This document shows, in pieces, positions 8,912 to 18,338 of a stretch of 64,000 bases of DNA. This stretch comes from an uncultured Roseobacter sp. (GTDB lineage Bacteria > Pseudomonadota > Alphaproteobacteria > Rhodobacterales > Rhodobacteraceae), in the NCBI RefSeq assembly GCF_947495025.1, contig NZ_CANLXG010000001.1:1488001-1552000 (forward strand). Direction: 5' to 3'. Numbering within the stretch: position 1 is the first letter of the stretch; every line of letters starts with the position of its first letter. The position numbers and the translations under genes are program-made. Below the pieces are notes generated by a model, which ran no database searches, was not told the origin of the DNA, and saw nothing but the letters and a program-made list of their open reading frames with translations.

Positions 8912-9397
8912 ATGAAACACCTGATTTTGGCTGCCCTGATCACTCTGCCTGTTCCGGGCCATGCCAGTCCTGAACAGACCATCACCGAGACAATCCGTGG
9001 TATTGCGCAGGCCGCTGACGCGCGCGACTGGAAAACACTGGACGACAAGTTTGCGGATCACGTCGTTCTGAACCAGCTTTCCCTTGCCACAACCACGGGT
9101 GCGCGGGTGCAGGAACAGACGGTGGTTGAGACCTGGTCCGCGCTTTTTCCGCAGTTTGACACAACCGAACACGCCATCACCGGGATCGAAATCCACGAAG
9201 TCACCAGGGTCATTGCCCGCGCCACAGCGCGATACACGGCGACCTATGCGCGGGACGGCGAAACCTGGCAGCAGACCGGTCGCCTCGATTACCTGCTCAA
9301 GAATATGGAAGGGGGCTGGCAGGTCACTGCCCTGAACACAACGCCTCTGTGGGAAAACCGTCCCCTGACCGAACTCCTGCCTGCCGAAGCAGACTGA
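8912..9397 (+). CDS. Exported SnoaL-like (NTF2-fold) protein
   Basis: A 161-residue protein. The ATG at 8912 is preceded by AGGAG at ideal spacing and gives a clean signal peptide (MKHLILAALITLPVPGHA), so it is preferred over an upstream in-frame codon at 8867. The mature part alternates helix and strand in the manner of nuclear-transport-factor-2/SnoaL proteins (DARDWKTLDDKFADHV near the front, GRLDYLLKNMEGGWQVTAL near the end). Such proteins bind small ligands in a conical pocket, and many are not enzymes. It follows the AraC regulator on the same strand and could be its target. The ligand is unknown. Confidence 0.72.
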   Translation: MKHLILAALITLPVPGHASPEQTITETIRGIAQAADARDWKTLDDKFADHVVLNQLSLATTTGARVQEQTVVETWSALFPQFDTTEHAITGIEIHEVTRVIARATARYTATYARDGETWQQTGRLDYLLKNMEGGWQVTALNTTPLWENRPLTELLPAEAD

Positions 9398-9432
9398 GAT
9401 CAACTGCGGCCTTTACCTGAACAGAGAATCCG

Positions 9433-10038
9433 GTGCGCTAAGCTGTTTTTGCACGCGCCTTCACAACTTTTCCGGCGACCCCGGAGTAATGCAGACGCTG
9501 CCAGGCTGCACCGACGTGGTCCGTCTGGACGACGGCATTTTCGTCGCCGCAAACGCAAAGGACCGGGACGCTGCCCGGGCGCTGCTTGCTGACGAAATCA
9601 CCGTTGACGTCACGTCGCTGACCGCAAGGGCACTATGATCGACAGCTTGTATGCCAGCCCGATAACAGAAAGGCAGGGCTTTCATCTGCAGGGAAAACAA
9701 CCGGAATTCATTTGCCGGCACGGGTATTTCACGGAACCGCCTCATGCGCAGTGCTCTTCCGAAAAACGGTGCCGAAGCGCTCCGGGAAGTCTGAGACACC
9801 GGCGGGCATGGGTTTCGACGTGCCGAAGGCAGGCGGAAGGTGTCTGGCATGACTTGCGCTGCAACCGCAGAACGCAGGATCGTCTTTTTGCAAAGCGCGC
9901 CCTTTGCGGCTGGCTCCGGGTTACGATGCTGATGACGCGCCCCGCAACCATAGCGAAGCTGTACTGGCAGAACTGTCATCGTGGGAGAAAGTCTCCCGCG
10001 GTGTGAATCTGGTGGCCCCGCGGGAAAACGCCGCCTGA
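9433..10038 (+). pseudogene. Decayed coding remnants, unrecognised
   Basis: The 822 bases between the SnoaL-like gene and the efflux operon hold no intact gene. Two plus-strand stretches keep protein-like composition. One runs from about 9433 to a stop at 9638; its best ATG is at 9489 and it reads ADEITVDVTSLTARAL at its end. The other is open from 9853 to a stop at 10038 and includes LAPGYDADDAPRNHSEAV. They lie in different frames with stops between them, and neither has a convincing start. This pattern suggests one or two genes broken by frameshifts. The parent family was not recognised. A 172-codon open frame on the opposite strand over 9461-9979 has poor composition and no ribosome binding site and is not called. 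Confidence 0.35.
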
Positions 10039-10133
10039 GCCGTAATCGTGGCGCGTCGTTGATTTTATCAACACACCCGCGCCGACCAGAAACAGCTCAG
10101 AGAACTGACAATCGGCGGAATACGCCGCAAAAG

Positions 10134-10149
10134 TGAACTGCTTAGTTCA
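10134..10149. promoter_or_regulatory. Palindromic operator-like site before RND efflux operon
   Basis: A perfect inverted repeat with arms TGAACT and AGTTCA around the 4-base spacer GCTT lies 70 bases before the start of the membrane fusion gene. Its size suits a TetR- or MarR-type dimer, the usual repressors of RND pumps. No such regulator gene is adjacent in this window, so the partner is unknown. Confidence 0.4.
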
Positions 10150-10219
10150 AGTAAAGCTGGTTTCCGCGCTCAATCGCATTAGGATTCAGCGCGACACCGA
10201 ATTACCAGAAGGGTAAGCC

Positions 10220-11347
10220 ATGCATTATGCGACCGGCCTCGTCTCTGCTTTTACACTGCTTTTTCTCTGGACACAGGCACTCGCACAGAACGGCCCGCCA
10301 CCTGTAACTGTCGCAAAACCGGTGGTGAAGACCATTGTAGAGGACGATGAATTCGTCGGCCGGTTCGACGCAGAAGGCCAGGTAACGGTGCGCGCACGTG
10401 TCTCCGGATATCTTGAGGAAGTACATTTCAGCGACGGCGGCCTGGTCGAAAAAGGCCAGATACTCTTTACGATCGACCAGCGCCAGTTCCGCACAGCTCT
10501 GCGGCAGGCACAGGCCCAGATTGACGTGGCACAGGCCACTTTTGACTTCGCTGATGACCAGCTGCGGCGTGCCGAAGCCCTCGTGACAAATGGCAATATC
10601 TCCCAGAGTGCCGTAGACTCACGCCGCGAGGCCTATCTGTCGGCGCAGGGAGCACTGGAACAGGCGCGCGCGGCGCTCGAGCTTGCTCAGCTGGACGTCG
10701 AATATTCCCAGATCACGGCGCCGATGTCAGGGCGCATCGGTCAGGCTCTGGTGGATGCCGGTAACCTTGTCGAAGCCAACCAGACGCAGCTGACAACCAT
10801 CGTTTCGTCTGACCCCATCTACTTTTACTTTGACATTGATGAGCGTTATTTTCTTGCATACGCGCGGGATGCGAGGGCGCGCGGTGCATCTCTGCAGGAA
10901 GGTGCAGGTCAGCTGAAAGTGAAGGTCTCTCTGTCTGACGAGAGCATTCCGCCGCTCGACGGTTATCTGGATTTCTCCGAAAACCGGATTGACGCTGCCA
11001 CAGGAACGATGCGTGTCCGGGCCGTGCTTGATAACCCGGATGACATCCTGACGCCTGGCCTGTTTGGTCGGGTAAACGTCCCCGGCTCGCTGCCATATGA
11101 AGGCATCCTTGTCCCCGACAATGCCGTCGTTGCTGACCAGAACCGACGCCTTGTCATGAGCGTTGACGATGCGGGAAATGTGACCCCCCTGCCCGTACGA
11201 CCCGGCCCCAGAATTGACGGGTACAGGGTAATCCGCGAAGGCCTGGACGGCTCGGAAGTCATTGTCGTCGAGGGCATTGTCAGAGCCCGCCCGGGCAGCG
11301 TGGTAGCACCCGAGCTGATCGAGCTGCCACCGGTCGCAGGCAACTGA
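10220..11347 (+). CDS. RND efflux periplasmic membrane-fusion protein (AcrA/MexA type)
   Basis: A 375-residue adaptor that links an inner-membrane RND pump to an outer-membrane channel. It begins with a signal peptide (hydrophobic core LVSAFTLLFLW, cleavage near ALAQ). It then shows the lipoyl half-motifs (VRARVSGYLEEVHFSDGGLVEKGQ and ITAPMSGRIGQALVDAGNLV) flanking an alpha-hairpin rich in Gln/Ala, and a C-terminal beta-barrel. AAGGG precedes the ATG. No lipobox Cys is seen, unlike E. coli AcrA. The stop is one base before the permease start, so the two are coupled. No outer-membrane TolC-like gene follows, so a channel encoded elsewhere must be used. Confidence 0.93.
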   Translation: MHYATGLVSAFTLLFLWTQALAQNGPPPVTVAKPVVKTIVEDDEFVGRFDAEGQVTVRARVSGYLEEVHFSDGGLVEKGQILFTIDQRQFRTALRQAQAQIDVAQATFDFADDQLRRAEALVTNGNISQSAVDSRREAYLSAQGALEQARAALELAQLDVEYSQITAPMSGRIGQALVDAGNLVEANQTQLTTIVSSDPIYFYFDIDERYFLAYARDARARGASLQEGAGQLKVKVSLSDESIPPLDGYLDFSENRIDAATGTMRVRAVLDNPDDILTPGLFGRVNVPGSLPYEGILVPDNAVVADQNRRLVMSVDDAGNVTPLPVRPGPRIDGYRVIREGLDGSEVIVVEGIVRARPGSVVAPELIELPPVAGN

Positions 11348-11348
11348 T

Positions 11349-14300
11349 ATGGGGCGTTTTTTCGTCAGCAGACCCATTTTTGCGGTCGTCATTTCGGTAA
11401 TCATGACCATCGTTGGTCTGATCTCCTATACGCAGTTGCCTATCGAGCAGTATCCGCAGATCGCACCTCCCTCGATCGTCGTGCGGGCAAACTATCCCGG
11501 CGCGGATGCCGCAACGATTGCGGCCACAGTGGCGACCCCGCTCGAGCAGGAAATCAACGGGGTTGAGGGGATGCTCTACCTCTCCTCGTATTCAACAGCA
11601 GACGGCTCGATGAGCCTGACCATTACTTTTGAGCTCGGCACAGATCTTGATGCCGCGCAGGTGCTTGTTCAGAATAGGGTCGCCATCGCAGAACCGCGCC
11701 TGCCACAGGAGGTGCGGGCGCTTGGCGTAACCACCACGAAATCTTCGCCCGACCTGATGATGGTTGTGCATATGCTGTCACCGGACGAAACCTTCGACCA
11801 GCTGTATGTATCCAACTATGCCCGGTCGCGGGTGCGGGACAGACTGGTACGGCTCGACGGAGTGGGCGACCTGCTCATCTTTGGAGAACGGGAGTTTTCG
11901 GCGCGCGTCTGGCTGGACCCGGACAGGCTGGCCTCACTCGGGCTGACGGCCGGAGACGTGGTCGGCGCGCTCAGAGAACAGAACGTTCAGGTCTCGGGCG
12001 GATCACTTGGTGCACCGCCCAACGACAGCGGCAGCGCCTTTCAGGTCACGATTACCACGCAGGGACGGCTTGAAAGCCCTCGCGAATTCGGCCGCGTGAT
12101 TGTGCGCGCATCAGATGAAGGCCGCGTTGTGAGGGTGCGCGACGTTGCGCGGGTCGAAATCGGCGCGCGGTCATATGTCAACAATTCCTATCTGAACAAC
12201 AAACCCGCCGTAGCACTTGGTATTTTCCAGCGTCCGGGCTCGAATGCACTGGCCTCGGCTGACGAAATTATAGCAGTGATGGACGAGCTGGCAGAGGATT
12301 TTCCACCCGGGCTAGAATACAATGTCGTCTACAACCCGACTGAATTCATCGAAGCATCGGTCAACGCAGTTTATCGAACACTTTTCGAGGCGGTGTTGCT
12401 CGTCGTCGTGGTCATCATCGTTTTTCTGCAAAGCTGGCGCACCGCAATCATCCCGCTTCTCGCGATACCGGTGTCCCTGATCGGCACTTTTGCGGTGATG
12501 CTCGCGCTGGGATACACGCTCAATCTTCTGACGCTTTTCGGCCTGATCCTGGCGATTGGTATCGTCGTCGACGATGCCATTGTTGTGGTGGAAAACGTCG
12601 AGCGCAACATCATGAACGGAATGACACCGCGCGAAGCATCCATGCGCACGATGGACGAGGTTCAGAGTGCCATTATCGGAACCTCTCTGGTGCTGATCGC
12701 GGTATTTGTGCCGGCAGCTCTGGTTCCCGGCATCACAGGACAGTTCTATAAACAGTTTGCCGTTACAATTTCCGTGGCAACGGTCATCTCGACCATCAAC
12801 TCTCTTACGTTGTCGCCGGCACTGTCTGCCAGCATACTGCGCCCGCATCGTGAGGGAACACCGCAAAATCAGCTATCCCGACTGGGAGCGGCAGTTGCAG
12901 GTATCTTCAACCGCGGTTTTGACAGGCTGACCAATGGCTATACGGCCGCAGTCTCGGCGCTGGTCGGGTCCATCCGTATGCTGGCATTGTCATTCACAGT
13001 ATTCGTGGCCCTGCTGGGCGCCACCTGGTGGATCAGCCAGGAGGTGCCAACCGGGTTCATTCCGGATGCCGACCAGGGCTATGCAATTGTCGTGGTCCAG
13101 CTACCCGACGGCGCATCGCTGGAACGCACAGACAGCGTTATCCGCCAAGCTACAGAGATCGCGCTGGAAACGCCGGGTGTCACCAACGCTGTGGCCTTTG
13201 CCGGGTTTTCCGGTGCGACCTTTACAAACGCCAGTAATCAGGGCGTGATCTTCACCACCTTTGACAGCTTTGAGGACAGGGCAGGAACCGGCCTTGATGC
13301 GGGTGCGATTGTCGGTCAGCTCTTTGGCCGGATGCAGACCCTGCGCGAGGCATTTATCATCGCCATAGCGCCACCAGCCGTGCGCGGTGTCGGCAATGGC
13401 GGTGGTTTCAAACTGCAGCTGCGGGAAAACGAGAGCGCGGATATGTCCCGTGTACTGAACACGGCCTATGCAATCATGGGAGCCTCCGCCCAGTCCGATG
13501 CCGTACAGGGCGTCTTTACAACGTTCTCTGCCGGATCGCCCCAGGTTTATCTGGAAATCGACCGGGTTCGTGCGCAGATGCTCAATGTACCGATCGGCGC
13601 GATTTTCGAGACCCTGTCGATCAACCTCGGGTCTGCCTATGTCAACGACTACAATGCGCTCGGCAGGCTGTTTCAGGTCCGCGCGCAGGCCGACCAGCAG
13701 TTTCGCCTTGATGTCTCGGATATCACTGCCCTGAAAGTCCGCTCGGCTACAGGCGCACTGGTCCCGCTCGGCACGCTGGTGTCTGTTGTGGACACCGCCG
13801 GCCCGGCACTGGTGCAGCGTTACAATCAGCAGGTTTCCGTTCCTGTTCAGGGCTCGGCCGCGCCGGGCGTGTCTACCGGCGAGGCACTGATCGCAATGGA
13901 AGAACTGGCAGCATCGCTCATGCCACCCGGGGTGGATTTTGAGTGGACCGAACTGGCACTGCAGGAACGAAACCAGGGAGATACTGCTGCCTATATCTTT
14001 GGCTTCTCTATTCTTTTCGCCTTTCTGTTCCTCGCGGCCCTGTATGAAAGCTGGGCGTTGCCGGTAGCCATTGTTCTGGTGGTGCCGATGGCTGTTCTGG
14101 GCGCGCTGATCGGCGTGATGATGCGCGGGATGGACAATAATATTCTGACACAGGTCGGCCTGATCGTTCTGGTCGGGCTGGCCGCAAAGAATGCCATCCT
14201 GATTGTCGAATTCGCGAAACAGGCCCAAGAAGAACGCGGGTGCTCTCCGGCAGAGGCCGCCATTGACGCCAGCCGGCTGCGTCTCAGACCCATTCTTATG

Positions 14301-14492
14301 ACCGCGCTCGCCTTCATTCTTGGTGTACTGCCGCTGATGGTTGCTGAGGGGCCGGGATCTGAAATGCGCCAGGCACTCGGGACGGCCGTTTTCTTCGGCA
14401 TGACAGGCGTGACCTTTCTGGGACTGTTCCTGACACCGGTGTTCTACGTGGCGATCCGCACCCTGTTTCCCGCCCGAACCCGCGATCCCTGA
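11349..14492 (+). CDS. RND multidrug efflux permease (HAE1, AcrB/MexB type)
   Basis: A 1047-residue proton-driven inner-membrane pump of normal length for HAE1 transporters. The N-terminus MGRFFVSRPIFAVVIS is the standard first transmembrane segment. The proton-relay pair is visible as GIVVDDAIVVVENV in TM4, and the second half carries the partner Lys in GLAAKNAILIVEFA (TM10). Two large periplasmic loops follow TM1 and TM7. Substrates are probably hydrophobic drugs, detergents or plant-type compounds, but specificity cannot be read. It is the second and last gene of the efflux operon, with expression likely governed by the palindrome at 10134. Confidence 0.95.
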   Translation: MGRFFVSRPIFAVVISVIMTIVGLISYTQLPIEQYPQIAPPSIVVRANYPGADAATIAATVATPLEQEINGVEGMLYLSSYSTADGSMSLTITFELGTDLDAAQVLVQNRVAIAEPRLPQEVRALGVTTTKSSPDLMMVVHMLSPDETFDQLYVSNYARSRVRDRLVRLDGVGDLLIFGEREFSARVWLDPDRLASLGLTAGDVVGALREQNVQVSGGSLGAPPNDSGSAFQVTITTQGRLESPREFGRVIVRASDEGRVVRVRDVARVEIGARSYVNNSYLNNKPAVALGIFQRPGSNALASADEIIAVMDELAEDFPPGLEYNVVYNPTEFIEASVNAVYRTLFEAVLLVVVVIIVFLQSWRTAIIPLLAIPVSLIGTFAVMLALGYTLNLLTLFGLILAIGIVVDDAIVVVENVERNIMNGMTPREASMRTMDEVQSAIIGTSLVLIAVFVPAALVPGITGQFYKQFAVTISVATVISTINSLTLSPALSASILRPHREGTPQNQLSRLGAAVAGIFNRGFDRLTNGYTAAVSALVGSIRMLALSFTVFVALLGATWWISQEVPTGFIPDADQGYAIVVVQLPDGASLERTDSVIRQATEIALETPGVTNAVAFAGFSGATFTNASNQGVIFTTFDSFEDRAGTGLDAGAIVGQLFGRMQTLREAFIIAIAPPAVRGVGNGGGFKLQLRENESADMSRVLNTAYAIMGASAQSDAVQGVFTTFSAGSPQVYLEIDRVRAQMLNVPIGAIFETLSINLGSAYVNDYNALGRLFQVRAQADQQFRLDVSDITALKVRSATGALVPLGTLVSVVDTAGPALVQRYNQQVSVPVQGSAAPGVSTGEALIAMEELAASLMPPGVDFEWTELALQERNQGDTAAYIFGFSILFAFLFLAALYESWALPVAIVLVVPMAVLGALIGVMMRGMDNNILTQVGLIVLVGLAAKNAILIVEFAKQAQEERGCSPAEAAIDASRLRLRPILMTALAFILGVLPLMVAEGPGSEMRQALGTAVFFGMTGVTFLGLFLTPVFYVAIRTLFPARTRDP

Positions 14493-14608
14493 AAACCGGC
14501 ACACGATTGTAAACAGGTCTGCGGCTTGACCTGACGCCCTTTTCTGTCACAGGGTCGGGCGCACCGAACCGTTCCTGACGCCAGGTACGCGCAAAAAGGA
14601 AAGCCTGG

Positions 14609-15769
14609 ATGGCCGACACCGCAACCGCTGGCGCCCGGGGGGCAAAACTGCGGCTCAGAATTATGATCGCGACGGGCATGGTAATGTTCGTCTTTATCAC
14701 CATGCACCTGACCAACCTTGCGCTCGGTCTGCGGTCTGTTCAGACCATGGAAGACTGGCGCTGGGCGCTCAGCGGTGTCTGGTCATCATTCCTTCCGCTC
14801 AAGGTGCTGCTTCAGATCTCGCTGGTGTTGCATTTCCTCGTGGCGCTGGTGTCTCTTTACTGGCGCAACACACTGCGGCTTCCGGCCTATGACACAGCTC
14901 AGCTGGTCGCGGGTGTACTCATTATCCCCCTGCTGGGCATGCATGTTTTTGGTGTTATGGCGGTAAAAGAACTGGGGCTTGAACCTACCTACGCACTTGT
15001 GCTCGGGCAATTCTGGGTTGTTTCGCCGCTCGACGGTCTGCAACAGGTCGTGATGCTTGTTGTGGCCTGGATACACGGTGCAATCGGTGTCTATACCTGG
15101 CTCCAGGCGCGTGAAGGTGCAGTCAGGGCGCGCAGGTTTTTCTATCCGTTTGTTGTCGCGCTGCCGATCCTGGCCATGCTGGGATATGTCGAGGCGGGTC
15201 GGCAGATCATTCCGGTTGAGGAGGGAGGTGAAGCTTTCGTTCTGGCAAACGACCCCAATGCCGCCGGCCCGACCGTTGACCCGGCCATGATCCCGGAAAT
15301 TATCGCGCAGGCCAAAGAAAGACCTGTTACGGCCACCCGTATCTCGCTGGGACTTGTCGCTCTGGTGCTTCTGGCGCGCTGGATCAGGCTGAACCGGACT
15401 GTCCGCAGCCCGGTACGTGTAACCTACAGAGGACGGCGGCCCGCGACTTTTGAAGCTGAAACAGGCCTGACGCTGCTGGAAATGGCCCGCACAAATGATC
15501 TGCCACATGCAAGTATGTGCCGGGGTCGCGGGCGCTGTGGTACATGCCGGGTGCGTGTTGTGTCGGGGGGTGAAACGCTTCCGCCTGCAGGTGAGCCGGA
15601 AGCCAGAGTTCTGGCCAGCTGGCAGGCGGGCCCGAACGAACGTCTGGCCTGCCAGCTCAGGCCCATGGCCGGTGATCTGGTGGTTGAGCGGGTCGTTGAG
15701 GCTGACTACTCGAACCTCGAAGACGTCCGGGCTCTCAGGGACGGCGGCACGCCGGCAGGTGCCACTTGA
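14609..15769 (+). CDS. Cytochrome-b-like membrane protein with C-terminal [2Fe-2S] ferredoxin domain
   Basis: A 386-residue protein. The first 260 residues hold about six membrane helices with four histidines in helix contexts (His33, His75, His112 and His156, the last in WIHGAIG). This resembles the SdhC/cytochrome-b-like anchor of some class III adenylate cyclases and could hold haem (inference). Residues 268-360 are a plant/adrenodoxin-type [2Fe-2S] domain with ligands Cys304, Cys310, Cys313 and Cys348 (C-x5-C-x2-C, then C). Known relatives with this layout usually continue into a cyclase catalytic domain. Here the protein ends about 35 residues after the ferredoxin fold. Its stop overlaps the start of the mechanosensitive channel, so the two products are made together. 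A redox-sensing or electron-relay role is likely. Confidence 0.75.
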   Translation: MADTATAGARGAKLRLRIMIATGMVMFVFITMHLTNLALGLRSVQTMEDWRWALSGVWSSFLPLKVLLQISLVLHFLVALVSLYWRNTLRLPAYDTAQLVAGVLIIPLLGMHVFGVMAVKELGLEPTYALVLGQFWVVSPLDGLQQVVMLVVAWIHGAIGVYTWLQAREGAVRARRFFYPFVVALPILAMLGYVEAGRQIIPVEEGGEAFVLANDPNAAGPTVDPAMIPEIIAQAKERPVTATRISLGLVALVLLARWIRLNRTVRSPVRVTYRGRRPATFEAETGLTLLEMARTNDLPHASMCRGRGRCGTCRVRVVSGGETLPPAGEPEARVLASWQAGPNERLACQLRPMAGDLVVERVVEADYSNLEDVRALRDGGTPAGAT

Positions 15770-18075
15770 GAACAATACTCCATGTTGTGATGACTGTGCT
15801 GGCGCTTGGCGTTTTTGCCGGAACGGCGCAGGCGCAGTTTGTGCCCGGCGCCTCTGCACCCGAAGAACAGGTGATCCCGGAGCCCTCTCCGAACGATGTA
15901 AGGGAGTTCCTCAGACTCCTGGGCGACCCGGGAATACAGGACTGGATCCGCACCAGTGTCGACGACAGCGGCCAGACCGACAACGGCCCGGCGCTCAGCC
16001 TGCGCGAGCAGCTGGAAGTCCAGCTGGCGCGCATTGCTGAACGGGCGCAGTCTCTGTCACTCGCCTGGGACATCATTCCGCAGATGCCGGCTCTGATGGC
16101 CGACGTCTGGGCCAGCGAACTGTCGCATGCCCAGAAAGTCCGTTCGGTTACCTATATTCTGACCTTTCTGCTGATCGGTCTGGGTCTGGAATGGCTGTAT
16201 CGTCAGTTTATGCGCTATCCGCTTTTGCGCATGGAACAGGCTCCCAAGGACGCACCGCTGGAAAAACTGACCGGTGCCACAGTCCGGGCCGCAATCATTT
16301 TTGCCGGTCTCGTTGTATTTGCCATCGGCAGTATCGGCGCATTTGACGCCTTTGACTGGCATCCTCTGGTAGAGGCGCTGGTGCTCGATTTCCTTGTGAT
16401 GGTACTGCTTTTCAGAGTTGTCACAACAGTTTCGCTGTTCTTTCAGGCGCCTTTCGCGCCAGAACTGCGGCTGGTTCCCTACAACACACCGATAGCACGC
16501 TACCTGCACACCAAGGTGCGCCTGCTTACCCTCGCGGTGGTTCTGGCAACGGCGATGTCTTACATGCTGAACCGTATCGCCGGAATGCGGGAAATGGACC
16601 TGGGAGACAATCTGGCAGCAGTCGCCCTTGCACAGACGGTATTCCTCGCCTTTGTCGTCGTCCTCGTGACCTGGGCCTGTATATGGCTCGCATTTCGCCG
16701 GGTACCCGAACTCTGCAGTGAAAAACCAGATCCCCGCCGCCTGACATTCTGGCGCAACTACCTGATCGTGCTTACCGGACTTGTGTTTCTGCTCTGGCTT
16801 ATCGGTCTTTTTGGTCTGATGTCGGCTGTGCTGGTGGTGGGCATGGTCGTGCCGGGGCTGACACTGATGACAGCCTGGATTGACCATTTCTTTGACCAGT
16901 CGACCGCAGCACAACACGAGCAACAGATGGCACGCGCGCTGATCGCACGTGAAGAAAATGCCGCGCCCGGCGACAGTGATGTTGAGAGCGCTGACGAAGA
17001 TACGGAGCCTGAAACACCTCAGTTTGCAGACCCTTATGCGGCAACGCGACCGATCGTTCAGCGGGCTGCACGGTTCATTTTCCTGATGAGCGCTGTCGTT
17101 TTGCTCTCAACGGCGTGGGGCGTGAACATTTTTGACCTGTCTGCAGACCGCAGTGTGCTGGGACGCATCCTTGAAGTGCTGATCGACAGCATCGTGGCCC
17201 TGTTGCTGGCAGATCTGATCTGGACCTGGGCGAGGACAGTCATCGACAAGCGCGTTGCCGACTATGAACCTCCTGTAGACGGTCAGGCACCGGGACCGGA
17301 AGCACGCATGATTACGCTTCTGCCCCTGTTGCGCACAATCCTGATGGTCGCCCTGCTCATTATGGTCTCTCTCAGTGTTCTCAGCGCCGCCGGCGTCAAC
17401 ATCGCACCCATTCTGGCCGGGGCAGGTATCGTCGGGATCGCGATTGGTTTCGGGACACAATCGCTTGTGCGCGATATCGTGGCAGGAATCTTCTTTCTGA
17501 TCGATGATGCCTTTCGGCTCGGCGAATATATCGAGGTCGGCGACCTGATGGGCACGGTGGAGAGCATTTCCGTTCGGTCCATGCGGATAAGACATCATCG
17601 CGGCAAAGTGCACACTGTCCCATATGGCGAGCTGAAAAGCCTGACAAACCACAGTCGCGACTGGGTTATCATGAAGCTCGAATTCCGGGTGCCCTTTGAC
17701 ACCGACCTGCAGCTTGTCAAAAAGCTGGTCAAGAAAGTTGGCGCCGAGCTGGCGGCCAACGAACACTATGGACCATCCATTCTCAGCACCCTGAAATCAC
17801 AGGGTGTTCGGCGCATGGAGGAGTTCAATATGGTTGTCGGCGTGAAGTTCATGACCAAACCGGGGGAACAGTGGCTGGTTCGGCGCGACGCTTATCAGAA
17901 AATACGGGACGTTTTTGAAGCAAACGGCATCCGTATGGCCGAACGCAACGTGAAAGTCGAAATCGAAGGCGGCGAAGCGCTGACCGAGGAGCAACGCAAC
18001 GCCGTTGCAGGGGCCGCGCAGGAGGCAGCTCAGGGGCCGGGGAGGCCACCAAAACCAATCCCTGACGAACCCTGA
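15766..18075 (+). CDS. Large MscS-family mechanosensitive channel
   Basis: A 769-residue channel with a signal peptide (core VVMTVLALGVFAG, cleavage near AQAQ), a roughly 100-residue periplasmic part, many membrane helices, and the MscS pore and beta domain near the C-terminus. The pore helix AGAGIVGIAIGFGTQSLV lies around residues 548-565, followed by DDAFRLGEYIEVGD and the conserved VHTVPYGEL. Length and N-terminal extension recall the YbdG/MscK-like subgroups. The TTG start overlaps the stop of the upstream [2Fe-2S] protein (TTGA), implying translational coupling. It would open under osmotic downshock. The pairing with a redox membrane protein is unusual and raises redox-modulated gating as a possibility. 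Confidence 0.9.
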   Translation: MRTILHVVMTVLALGVFAGTAQAQFVPGASAPEEQVIPEPSPNDVREFLRLLGDPGIQDWIRTSVDDSGQTDNGPALSLREQLEVQLARIAERAQSLSLAWDIIPQMPALMADVWASELSHAQKVRSVTYILTFLLIGLGLEWLYRQFMRYPLLRMEQAPKDAPLEKLTGATVRAAIIFAGLVVFAIGSIGAFDAFDWHPLVEALVLDFLVMVLLFRVVTTVSLFFQAPFAPELRLVPYNTPIARYLHTKVRLLTLAVVLATAMSYMLNRIAGMREMDLGDNLAAVALAQTVFLAFVVVLVTWACIWLAFRRVPELCSEKPDPRRLTFWRNYLIVLTGLVFLLWLIGLFGLMSAVLVVGMVVPGLTLMTAWIDHFFDQSTAAQHEQQMARALIAREENAAPGDSDVESADEDTEPETPQFADPYAATRPIVQRAARFIFLMSAVVLLSTAWGVNIFDLSADRSVLGRILEVLIDSIVALLLADLIWTWARTVIDKRVADYEPPVDGQAPGPEARMITLLPLLRTILMVALLIMVSLSVLSAAGVNIAPILAGAGIVGIAIGFGTQSLVRDIVAGIFFLIDDAFRLGEYIEVGDLMGTVESISVRSMRIRHHRGKVHTVPYGELKSLTNHSRDWVIMKLEFRVPFDTDLQLVKKLVKKVGAELAANEHYGPSILSTLKSQGVRRMEEFNMVVGVKFMTKPGEQWLVRRDAYQKIRDVFEANGIRMAERNVKVEIEGGEALTEEQRNAVAGAAQEAAQGPGRPPKPIPDEP

Positions 18076-18338
18076 GTTTTGCCCGAAGCCACTGAATGTG
18101 CTCCGGATCTGATCTGCACTGGCACCGGTGTGTCACTGGCAAAGCTCTGTTCCTGCCGGAACGCTGCGCTGCTGTCTTTGCAACTGCTCCGACAACCCTG
18201 GCCCGCGTCACGCCGCAGTCCGCCATTATGATCCCGCTTCCGGGGCCGCACGTGCATCCGAACACAATCCTGATCTGACACGGAATACGACAAACCGCTG
18301 GATCTGTGATATTTCCGTCGTGGAAAAGGGGGACACTT

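Noticed and set aside
9461..9979. 172-codon minus-strand reading frame
   Set aside because: Arg/Ser/Pro-rich composition, no ribosome binding site, no family resemblance. The coding-like signal is on the other strand.
13101..14504. 467-codon minus-strand reading frame opposite the RND permease
   Set aside because: Antisense shadow of a well-supported transporter gene; composition rich in Arg, His and Gln with no domain.
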